Assembly: GCA_020698575.1 (NCBI GenBank)
Contig: CM036240.1
Coordinates: forward strand, 31,558,211 to 31,622,210
DNA length: 64,000 nt
From: Bostrychus sinensis
Lineage: Eukaryota > Chordata > Actinopteri > Gobiiformes > Eleotridae
Reading direction: 5' to 3'
Part shown: in pieces, positions 1 through 11,017 of the stretch
How positions within the stretch are numbered: the first letter of the stretch is position 1
Layout: the number at the start of each line of letters is the position of its first letter
Notes under the pieces: model-generated
Seen by the model: only the letters and a program-made list of their open reading frames with translations
Database searches by the model: none
What the model was told of the DNA's origin: nothing
Position numbers and translations under genes: made by a program

Positions 1-240
1 CGAGTCTCCCTCCTGTGAAGCGACACGTGACACTTGTGCTCGTGAAATGTCGCGCCCGTGCATGTCCTCGTGCACACGCTCGCTTGCAACATGATCCAAG
101 AAAGTTGAAAAATGTTCAGCTTTTCATCGCCGTCGCCTGACGAGAACCAATCAGCAGGAGTTTAAACAACAGACCAATGAGCGGACTGACGCTTCTGTCA
201 CTTAGATCAACTAACTAAATATATAACTACTCCTGTGTCA
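1..240. other. CpG-rich left edge with two CCAAT motifs; no gene seen
   Basis: The first 180 bases are clearly richer in CpG than what follows and hold ACCAATCAG and GACCAATGAG. This could be a promoter fragment or a transposon end cut by the window. I see no reading frame or exon. From 241 to 640 the DNA is AT-rich with nothing recognisable. Confidence 0.3.
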
Positions 241-644
241 GGCTTCAGAACATTTACAGATAAGATTACAGAGATGTAACAAAAAAAACGAACCAAAACA
301 AAACATAGTGAGAACATAGAACTGGGTGACCGCAAAATGGGTTGTACCCAGACACATTTTTTTCTCAGACTGAGTAATACTTAAAGCCTAATTCATTCAA
401 TTTCCACAAAATCTTTCTGTTAAGTAAACTACAAAGTCTGTTCATAATTAGAGAGAGCATTCATAATTTAATGGGGTATGGAGATTTCAAATTACCCAAT
501 GTTCGAACTACCTGAAAAAGTTTTTGAGCGTCTGTATGTGGTGTGAAACTTTGGAACAGTCTGGATACACATCGCAAGCAATGCCAAAATATCCACAAAT
601 GTAGGCTGTTATATAAATATATGGTCTGGTCACAGTACACAGAG

Positions 645-1178
645 CAGGGCTCTCCAGCCTGTAGCTCGGGAGCTAACAGTAGCTCTCAACCACTTTCCAA
701 GTAGCTCCCCAAAGGTTTTATAAATGCTACATAGGCTTGATTGGCCAAATTTAATTTATGACTATTGGCAAACCAACTTGTGTATGTATTCAGTCAAATT
801 CATAGGTGCTCATCTCCTTTGTGCACAAAATTATTATTTTAAGATTAGGTGATAGAGTTTTATTTCAAAGTAAACAGAGATACAGAACAGAACTGCATAT
901 TTTTCTTGTTTTAATTTAAAACCACCAACATTTTGTTAATGTTCAAGGAAAAGAAAATACATTTTCTTTGGGTTGAAAGTGTTAACCCTGCGACTGACCA
1001 GTGTGGACCCCACCTAAGGCTCTTAGTTATTGGAATTGGCTCCAGTACCTGTGATTCTTAAAGGAAATAAGTGGAAGAAGATGAATGAATGAATAAATGT
1101 TACAAAGCACAAGTAGCTCTCTGCCATTTTTATTTTATAAAAATAGCTCTCCAGGGAAAAAAGGTTTGTAGACCCCTG
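645..1178. mobile_element. hAT-type MITE, copy 1 of a family also at 8343
   Basis: Begins CAGGGCTCTCC and ends GTAGACCCCTG (reverse complement CAGGGGTCTAC), flanked by ACACAGAG and ACATAGAG, an 8-bp target-site duplication with one mismatch. CAGGG ends and 8-bp duplications are the hAT signature. There is no transposase. An internal stretch (about 770-840, TTGGCAAACC through CATAGGTGC to GTGCACAAAATTATTATTTT) reappears inverted at about 8740-8850. A SINE tail (960-1100) is nested inside. Confidence 0.7.
960..1100 (+). mobile_element. 3' tail of a tRNA-derived SINE with (TGAA)n end
   Basis: Degraded copy of the segment ending in ATAAGTGGAAGAAGATGAATGAATGAAT, seen in better form at 57000-57085 and inverted at 63238-63395. 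Nested in the 645-1178 MITE, so it inserted later or was captured by it. Confidence 0.5.
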
Positions 1179-1649
1179 ACATAGAGAGAGCTCTTAATAT
1201 ATTAATAATATCTCTTAATATTACATGTAATACTCTGTTCTGCAGTGGTGTCTTATGTATGTTTTTTCCTTACCATTGTTGGTAGGTGCTGTCTGTTACC
1301 ATTGCTGGTATCTGTAATTTCCTTACTGTTGTTGGTATCCTTATATTAATGAGATATAAGTTACCAAGATATAACTGTGTTACCTATAGTCCATAAATGT
1401 AAATATTCCATATGGTTTGAAATGAAGAATGCAAAAGGAAGCGCATTGTGTTATTAAAAAAGATGGAGGTGGGATTAAATAGGTTGCTGTCATTTGTCGC
1501 CTCCTGTGTGTCGAGCCCATAATGTTGTAAATGTATACTGAAAACAGAGGATTTTTAAAAATGATTTATTAGTGTATGTAATGTATATTATATTATATTG
1601 CATCTTGAAAATCTTTGTGACTTTGCACCACAAAGAAAGAAAAAAAAAG

Positions 1650-1929
1650 TGTAGCAACCAATAATGTAATACCTGCCAATAACATAATAATTAGCAATTT
1701 TAAATGTAATAAAGCCAATAATTACATTTTGCCAATCAGCTGGTTATTATATTATTGGCCTAGCATTAAAAAAAATTCATAATTGCAGCCTTTTTTCAGT
1801 TTTGCGCAGGTTGCTCATCACAAATAGGTTTAGTGGATGGCAGAGTTAATTATCATTGTAAGAGCCAGTTTGAGAATTATTAAATATAAGTTATATTCAT
1901 ATTCATATTCATATTCATATTCATATTCA

Positions 1930-1969
<40 letters not shown>

Positions 1970-2146
1970 GGTTTGTCTGTGAAGCTTCTTCACCCAAGCT
2001 TTCTACATCACAACACAAAACATTTAGAAATAAATCAGCTGGACTTGCTTTTTAGAGTTTTAGATGTTTTGTCTTTTATCCAAACATTACATTATTGGCA
2101 GGTATTACATTTTTGGCCATTATTATGTTTTTGGTTGTTACAGCAA
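1650..2146. mobile_element. Inverted-repeat element with an internal microsatellite
   Basis: AATGTAATACCTGCCAATAA at 1663-1682 is repeated as a perfect reverse complement at 2092-2111, and flanking bases (GTAGCAACCAAT versus the complement of TTGGTTGTTAC) extend the symmetry. The middle holds TTCATA and TTA microsatellites (about 1893-1968). No transposase; the family is unassigned. Reading frames over the microsatellite are low-complexity Tyr/Ser runs and not genes. Confidence 0.5.
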
Positions 2147-2778
2147 AAAAAAAAAAAAAAAAAAGTGAAATGCCATTAGTGTTGACATGACCAGGATATT
2201 TGAAAAGAGAATAATTTTCTGTTGTGGTCTGAACCAAACCACTGAAATGGTGAAGTAGACAGTAGAACTCAGTGTGGACCCAAACTTCAACCACATACAT
2301 TTTTAGGTCTTAAAGTTTGGAGTAGAAACAATTTGAAGTAGTTTAATGTACAAATACTGGATCCAGCAGGAGCAAATGCATTCAGCAAATGGTCACAGAA
2401 ACAAAGAAATTCCCATGGTAATACTGGTAACTGGAAAACATTGGAGATTTAATAATTGTGTACTAAAAAGAGTTGGAATATGACAATAACTGCTTGCATG
2501 TTTAAAGCTATTGTTTGTGAAATACGTATTGACTAAACCTCATTTGGACAGAATAGAATATTGTGAGAAAGCTCATTGTCCTTCAGGCGCTGAGTGCAAG
2601 CTCGAGGACAGCATTGACATTAAATGAAAAGGTTTGAGGCTTTGTTAGAGCTTAACCAGTCACTCTCTAAAACACTGGTTTTTGTTCAGATGAAATGCAT
2701 TGGTACATTAGACTAGCAAGGCTGCGCACAGAATTTTAGAAATATATTTGGCAATCCATGGACTTAGGTTGAGGCCAA

Positions 2779-4786
2779 GTTTAGTCCTGGTTAAGGCCTG
2801 GTTCAGTCCTGTGTAGTCCTAGTTTAGTCTTGGTTTAGTCCTGGTCTAGACATGCTTTAGACCTGGATTAGTCCTGGTTTAGTCCTGGTTTAGTCCTGGT
2901 TTAGACCTGGTTTAGTCCTAGTTTAGTCTTGGTTTTGTCCTGGTTTAGTCCTGGTTTAGTCTTGGTTTAGTCCTGGTTTAGACCCCTTTTAGTCCTGGTT
3001 TAGTCCTAGTTTAGTTCTGGTTTAGTCCTGGTTTAGTCCTGGTTTAGTCCTGGTTTAGACCTCGTTTAGTCCTGGTTCAGTCCTGGTTTAGTCTTGGTTT
3101 AGTCCTGGTTTAGACCCCTTTTAGTCCTGGTTTAGTCCTAGTTTAGTCCTGGTTTAGTCCTGGTTTAGACCCCTTTTAGTCCTGGTTTAGTCCTAGTTTA
3201 GTCCTGGTTTAGTCCTGGTTTAGTCCTGGTTTAGACCTCGTTTAGTCCTGGTTCAGTCCTGGTTTAGTCTTGGTTTAGTCCTGGTTTAGTCCTAGTTTAG
3301 TCTTGGTTTAGTCCTGGTTTAGTCCTAGTTTAGTCCTGGTTTAGTCCTGGTTTAGTCCTGGTTTAGTCCTGGTTTAGACCTCATTTAGTCCTGGTTTAGT
3401 CCTGGTTTAGTCCTGGTTTAGTCTTGATTTAGTCCTGGTTTAGTCCTAGTTTAGTCTTGGCTTAGTCCTGGTTTAGTCCTGGTTTAGTCCTGGTGTAGTC
3501 CTAGTTTAGTCTTGGTTTAGTCCTGGTTTAGACCTGGTTTAGTCCTGGTGTAGTCCTAGTTTAGTCCTGGTTTAGTCTTGGTTTAGACCTGGTTTAGACC
3601 TGGTTTAGTCCTGGTGTAGTCCTAGTTTAGTCTTGGTTTAGTCCTGGTTTAGACCTGGTTTAGTCCTGGTGTAGTCCTAGTTTAGTCCTGGTTTAGACTT
3701 GGTTTAGACCTGGTTTAGTCCTGGTTTAGACCTGGTTTAGTCCTGGTTTAGTCCTGGTTTAGTCCTGGTGTAGTCCTAGTTTAGTCCTAGTTTAGTCTTG
3801 GTTTAGTCCTGGTTTAGTCCTGGTTTAGTCCTGGTTTAGTCCTGGTTTAGTCCTGGTGTAGTCCTAGTTTAGTCCTAGTTTAGTCTTGGTTTAGTCCTGG
3901 TTTAGTCCTGGTTTAGTCCTGGTTTAGGCCTGGTTTAGTCCTGGTTTAGTCCTGGTTTAGGCCTGGTTTAGTCCTGGTTTAGTCCTGGTTTAGTCCTAGT
4001 TTAGTCCTAGTTTAGTCTTGGTTTAGTCCTGGTTTAGTCCTAGTTTAGTCCTAGTTTAGTCCTGGTTTAGTCCTGGTTTAGTCCTGGTTTAGTCCTGGTT
4101 TAGTCCTGGTGTAGTCCTAGTTTAGTCCTAGTTTAGTCTTGGTTTAGTCCTGGTTTAGGCCTGGTTTAGGCCTGGTTTAGTCCTGGTTTAGGCCTGGTTT
4201 AGTCCTGGTTTAGGCCTGGTTTAGTCCTGGTTTAGTCCTGGTTTAGTCCTGGTTTAGTCCTGGTTTAGGCCTGGTTTAGTCCTGGTTTAGTCCTGGTTTA
4301 GGCCTGGTTTAGTCCTGGTTTAGGCCTGGTTTAGTCCTGGTTTAGTCCTGGTTTAGTGCAGGTTTAGTCCTGGTTTAGTCCTGGTTTAGTCCTGGTGTAG
4401 TCCTAGTTTAGTCCTAGTTTAGTCTTGGTTTAGTCCTGGTTTAGTCCTGGTTTAGTCCTGGTTTAGTCCTGGTTTAGGCCTGGTTTAGTCCTGGTTTAGT
4501 CCTGGTTTAGTCCTGGTTTAGGCCTGGTTTAGTCCTGGTTTAGTCCTGGTTTAGGCCTGGTTTAGTCCTGGTTTAGTCCTGGTTTAGGCCTGGTTTAGTC
4601 CTGGTTTAGTCCTGGTTTAGTCCTGGTTTAGTCCTGGTTTAGTCCTGGTTTAGACCTCGTTCAGTCCTGGTTTAGGCCTGGTTTAGTCCTGGTTTAGGCC
4701 TGGTTTATTCCTGGTTTAGTCCTGGTTTAGTCCTGGTTTAGTCCTGGTTTAGTCCTGGTTTAGTCCTGGTTTAGGCCTGGTTTAGT
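2779..4786. repeat. 12-bp minisatellite, about 165 units
   Basis: About 2.0 kb of tandem GGTTTAGTCCTG with variants (GTCTTG, GACCTG, GGCCTG, GTCCTA) arranged in runs, so higher-order duplications are evident. It lies in an intron of the marco-like gene or just upstream of the visible part and ends about 100 bp before the acceptor of exon 4885-4947. Every unit contains TAG, so it is not coding in one of the frames. From 2147 to 2778 nothing else is recognised. Confidence 0.97.
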
Positions 4787-4884
4787 GCACTGTGGGTATT
4801 ATGTTTCAGATGATGCTTGTACTGATGTACATCCATTATCATCCATCATCCATTGTTTTATTTACACATACTTTTTTTTTTTAG

Positions 4885-4947
4885 GTGTTCCTGGATTTTT
4901 AGGAGCCAAGGGAGATGCAGGACAAAAAGGAGAACCCGGAGCAGCTG
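4885..4947 (+). CDS. marco: marco-like collagen exon (63 bp)
   Basis: First visible exon, after a poly-T tract ending TTTTAG and before GTGTGT. It encodes seven Gly-X-Y triplets, VPGFLGAKGDAGQKGEPG being clear. Both ends are phase 1, so the first Gly needs a G from an upstream exon that is not visible here. The acceptor lies about 100 bp after the end of the 12-bp minisatellite. Confidence 0.85.
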
Positions 4948-6378
4948 GTGTGTTTCAACAATGTGTCTCTTTAAGTGTGATTTTTTTCTATGTTCTCACA
5001 TTTCTATGATATTTCTCAAAATTAGGCCCTTTGCTCCCACAGCTATATGTCCCCAAAACTCTGCGTTCCCAGAGCCCTATGTTTCCATATTTCTTATATA
5101 TTTTTCAAAATTAGGCCCCACAGTCCCATGTTCCCACATTTCTAAGCTTTAGAATTAAAGGTAGGGTTAAACATGCTTCATTATATGAATATTGGAAATA
5201 TGGGAACATAGGGCACAGTAAATTATTTGCTCTGGGGCTTTGGTAGGGGGCTGAAGGAATCAAACCCATGACCAAGGCATATAACTTACTTGACTTGATG
5301 GGGTAGTGGCCCAACATAGCACGGGTTCTATGATGCTCATAATACAACGACCTAGAGAAGCCAAGTTGCTCATTCAGACATTTAGTTTTGTTTTCCCTAA
5401 AAGTAAAAGTATTACATAGTGAAGTTTAAATCAGAATGTGTACATCCAAGTGCACTTTTCTTTGCCAACTGGACATTTTGTTTTCAGTGTTGTTGCTAGA
5501 TTTAGTGACATTTCAGACCCCCTTAGTGACTAATTTATAAAAAAGCGACTAGCAACAAATCTAGCAACTTTTTGGGGGGACCCTTGACGACGTAAGTAAA
5601 GCATCAGAAACATATTAAAACAGGTTTACTCAGACTCAGGCCAGGCGTGTGGGGGGTTCTAATTCAGCTCCTAAAAATGTGTAAACAGTTATAGGCCATA
5701 TTTATAAAACTGACTAATCACTTCCCTATTCCCTTTCTGCTAACAAGAGTTAGCAGAAAGGGAATAGGGAAGAAAACAGTAATACATTTTATAATAATAG
5801 CCTTATTGTGGCATTATGCAAATTTGGTGTGATGGCGTGAAATATGCAAATGACATCATTTGGCAACATTTAGTCCCTGTCCCAATACTCGTACTTACAC
5901 ACTGGTGCCCTTCAAATGCACGTTCAAGTTGACGGGTGCAAGTGCGTAATGTAAGGCGACTGGAAATCTGGGACACATATTTTTTTCAGTAAATACAATG
6001 CTTTTGAACTCACTAAGTGACAAAAAAGCTTTCGAAATCCATAAAATTGTCTGTCATGTAATGAAAGTACATGACTCTAGGGCTTAAGTTTGGAATTTTA
6101 ATGCAATTTATTAATAAAAATACATGACATCGTAAATAATTTTAGTGACAAAAATGTGGACTTTACCAAAGTATATTACCCACAATGCATTCCTTTGTGG
6201 TGTTTTCAAATGAGGCTGCATTTGTCTCTTAGCAACTTTGCAGTGCGCACTAACATTCAGAAATGAAAAGTAACGCATTAACAGCTTAACTGATGGAAAT
6301 TTTAAAGGGCTATGCCTATTGTCCAGGTAACAACTCTGTAAAAACCTTAGACAAGTCTGATCTTTCTGTGACAAAACA

Positions 6379-6460
<82 letters not shown>

Positions 6461-9400
6461 AAGAGATAAAACTTTTAGAAGCAGTGGCAGGTTAGTGATT
6501 GCATCTCCAGGTCCTTCAAAATAGACTCAAAATGATCCAAAGGGACAAGATTTTGGACTTTTATGCTCCTCTGTAAACCGTTCCAGTTTGTAGGAGCATG
6601 ATACTGAAAAGACATTTTTCTGCTCTCTGTCCTGACACTGGGGACAGTCAGAGTGTGGACGTCCTGAGAGCATAGTGCATAAGGTCCATCAGACTTCTGC
6701 TGCAGATACACCCTCAGGTACAGAGGGAGCAGACCAAGAAGTCCTTGTATATAAGTCTGTATCTTATCAGCTGTTACTAACTTGCAGATAAATCCACCTG
6801 CAGTTTAGCAAACACAGCGCTAAAAGACAGTGCTGTTTATTCTATTGAATGTTTTTTACCTTGTGACATTCAGACCGAGAGCTCCAAGAAGTGTGGACTC
6901 TCCCAAGTCTCCTTTTTAACACCCCAGCACTCTTGTGTTGGGTGACCAGATTTCTAGACCCCAAAACTGGGACAAAATGGGGGCAACTGGGATGTGGTTT
7001 GTTGAAAACTGGGACATATTTGTGTTTTTACAGATATCTGTTGGGACATAGGACAAGGAGCCTAAAAGTGAGACTGTCCCCATTAAATAGGGACATCTGC
7101 TCACCCTACTCTTGTGCACTTACGCACTTCATGCACTTTCTGAAAATGAGCACTTCAACAAAGTGTGCAGTGTGTAGTGCGGGGCAGCAGCAGTTGGCAA
7201 CACAGTTTGTTTTACACATCATTTTCATGAGAGGAAGACTACTCTGTAGATTTCCTGGCCCTCGAGGACCCCTGGGTACCTCAGGGCCAATTACCATTCG
7301 AGATGTAAAGGTATAATGAATTCTGTTTTGTTGTTGCAGGCCCAACTGGACCCCAGGGACCAACCGGTGAGCTACCATTAATGCTGCATGCTAATATGTC
7401 TTCTGTATGTGAAATGTTAAATAACTTAGCAGCAACTTATCGCTCATAGCTATGGATTCATTTTGTCCAAAAGGCATTCACATGTCTGCGTGACACAGCG
7501 CTTCTGAATTTAGCATTAGCAATTGCATTAGCTCTTTTAGCTTTACCTTGAAACTGTCAAGACGTAGATGTTTCCAAGAACAAATGCCAACAATGCCTTA
7601 TGGTTTCACTTCCCTAAAACATGCAGTTATGGAGTTCAGATGGAAAATATCCCAGAGATGAGGATTATAAACCACTTTCTGTTCCTGTTCTGAAGTGCTT
7701 AATCAGCTGCCTCAGAGTTTATTCAAGTCACACTCATCTGCTGGCCTAGCATTTAAGAAATACTGTTAATCACATGGTTTATTGTGTAATTTTCTCATTA
7801 TTTTTCTCATTGTGTTTGACGTTTTTAGGCCCTACTGGTCCTTCCGGAGATCAGGGACCGGGAGCAAAGGGAGAGAGAGGAGACCCAGGTCCAACAGGTA
7901 CAGTTCAGAACATGGAATCAGTCACTGAGTGTGTTTACGTGCACTTCTGGTATTCTGGTTACTCATAATTGGGGCTGTTTTTAGTTTTGTGGTGGCCCTT
8001 TGCAAGATGCTGTTTGGGGGCCCCTAGTTTTCGAGATCACGATAGAGAAATTCCTACTTCCTTAGATGATCATGCACATGCTACAATCTATTACACTTAA
8101 CAAACAAAACAAACAAAAACATTACACAGGATTTTGCCTAATGATGACACAAGTGCACTAGCCACAGCTTCTCATTGGGGTTTATTTTATTTTTACAACC
8201 AAGTGTGTAGGAGATAAGGACAAGTCATTTTAATTCTACTCAGAAGAAGCCAAATATTCAGCTTTGGGGCCCCCTAGTGGCTTGTGGGGCACTATGCATG
8301 TGCATAGTCGCTATGTAGCAAGAAATGGCCCTGCTCACAATACAGGGCTCTCCAACCTTTTTAGATCGACTTTTACCCCCTAACCTACCTAACTAAGGTC
8401 CAGGAATAAAAATTAAAAAAAGGCAACAATTATGTAAATATAAACAGTCAAAAAACAGCACACATCATTGTGAAAAATAAGTAACAGTGTTCCCTTAACC
8501 CCTTTACCTGAACAATTACAAAATGTTGGAGTCCACAGCTAACATTTTGCATTAACCTATCGTAAACATATTGCTTAAATTCTTGAAACAAAACTCTGTC
8601 CTCCATTTTCTTTACTTAATAACTAATCTTCATGAAAATACTGTTGCATGTTTTCATCCTTATAGCTGTGGTCTTTCTGCCGATCTCATATTTCTACTGA
8701 CTGTTCAAAATTGACTGCAGCGCAATGGTCTGACTGACAACTAATTGGCAAATAATTATTTTGTGCAAAAAGCATGGGGCACCTATGGGTTTGAATGGAT
8801 TAATTCACAAGATGGTTTGTGTCAAATCTGTGTCAAATCAAATTTGATGTGAAAAATTTGTGAACCACTGCTTTACAATAATAAAGTTTTTCTTTCAAAA
8901 TATTAGATATACTTCAAATGTTAGAAATTAATCCTATGATATGGCTGTAACCTATTTGCCCTGGGTTTTGTCTGCAGGGCCTCAAGGACCAAAAGGCGAT
9001 ATAGGCGACACAGGACCTAAAGGTACGTTGACATGTTTATTCTGTCAAGAAATTTCATGTTTTTTTGTTGTTGTTTTTTTTTGTATCTCTTAATGTTTTA
9101 TTGTTGTGTTGTTAATAGGAGACCCTGGTGTTGCTGGGGCTCCAGGACCCAAGGGAGAGAAGGGTGACACTGGAGACGCAGGCCCACCCGGTGCACAAGG
9201 TAACATAAAGCAATAGCTTTAGCGAAGACAGTCTACTATGAAAATGATAATTACTTATTATCAAATCTGAACAGAAACACAGAAGCTATGATAGGAACTT
9301 TTGTTAGTTGCAACTCCAATCTTTTCCCTTCTTTGTACTTTTTTAATTGTATTTATGAATTGGGAGGCAAATGTACACAACTATAATTTTTAAATGGTTA

Positions 9401-10285
9401 CATCTGTATCCACAACTGGTCTTTTCTGTGGAGTCCAGAAAAAAATACATCTATGGGCACTCAACATCAATGACTCATTTGCCTATTTACACTCACATAT
9501 TTATACACAAACACAGGGTTTGAACCACCAACCTTCTGGTTAGCGGACAAATGGCTCTACCACCTGAGCTACTGCTGCTCCAGTTTTTGAACACATTTTA
9601 GGCCACACTGCTGCTGGGTTGCTTGGTTTTTGGTTGTTTTGGCCTCTTCTGTCAAAAACATTTAAAAAAGAGAAAACTTTACTCCTGTATTTTATGATAC
9701 TTTTATGTTCAGAAAAACTTGTACAAACCATGTACTGTATGTATCATAAATATCTACACCAAATATGATTGTGTTACGTCCATTTTGGCAATGGGCTCCC
9801 AAGTACAGAGAAAGTACTCTACACATCAATGCATGCATAGATTTAGAAATCATACTGTTTCATTTATTTATTTATTTATTTTTATATTTTTTTGATGAAC
9901 ATATCTAATCAAATAGCATATACACATGTGGAGGTAATAAATACATGTTTCTGTAGGTCCCCCGGGTTCACCTGGAGAAAAGGGAGACAAAGGAGAAGGA
10001 GGAGCTCCACCTGACTGTGAGCAAAATTAGACAGTACAGTTTTAAAGGCCCATAAAGAGACCTGTTAATTAATATGGATATTTGTGTTTGTATTTGCCCA
10101 GTGAATGTGCGCCTGGTCCCAGGCCCCAAACGTGGACGAGTGGAGGTCAAGAACAACGGCGTCTGGGGGACAGTGTGTGACGATAGGTTCGACACTGTGG
10201 ACGCCAAGGTCATCTGTAAAATACTGGGCTTCAGGGGCGCACTGACTACTTACACTGCGCCTCCAGGTAATGATGATAGGCCTAA

Positions 10286-10337
<52 letters not shown>

Positions 10338-10350
10338 GTAAGTATGTATG

Positions 10351-10381
<31 letters not shown>

Positions 10382-10510
10382 GTATGTATGTATGTAAGTA
10401 TGTATGTATGTATGTATGTAAGTAAGTATGTATGTATGTATGTATGTATGTAAGTAAGTATGTATGTATGTATGTATGTATGTATCTAAGTATGTATGTA
10501 AGTATTTATG

Positions 10511-10541
<31 letters not shown>

Positions 10542-10770
10542 GTATGTATGTATGTATGTAAGTAAGTATGTATGTATGTAAGTATGTATGTAAGTATGTA
10601 TGTATGTAAGTATGTATGTATGTAAGTATGTATGTATGTAAGTATGTATGTATGTATCTAAGTATGTATGTAAGTAAGTATGTATGTATGTATGTATGTA
10701 AGTAAGTATGTATGTATGTATGTATGTATGTAAGTAAGTATGTATGTATGTAAGTATGTATGTATGTAAG

Positions 10771-10801
<31 letters not shown>

Positions 10802-10858
10802 GTAAGTATGTATGTATGTATCTAAGTATGTATGTAAGTATTTATGTATGTATGTATG

Positions 10859-10889
<31 letters not shown>

Positions 10890-10986
10890 GTAAGTATGTA
10901 TGTATGTAAGTATGTATGTATGTATGTATGTAAGTAAGTATGTATGTATGTATGTATGTATCTAAGTATGTATGTAAGTATTTATG

Positions 10987-11017
<31 letters not shown>

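Noticed and set aside
1837..2055. Ser/Tyr-repeat and poly-Tyr ORF
   Set aside because: Translation of TTCATA and TTA microsatellites.
1..4884. N-terminal (membrane and cytoplasmic) exons of the MARCO-like gene
   Set aside because: I looked for a start codon with a hydrophobic segment and for further Gly-X-Y exons and found none; they are probably left of the window.
7106..7378. Antisense collagen-like frame on the minus strand
   Set aside because: It is the shadow of the plus-strand collagen exons, because Gly and Pro codons (GGN/CCN) mirror each other.
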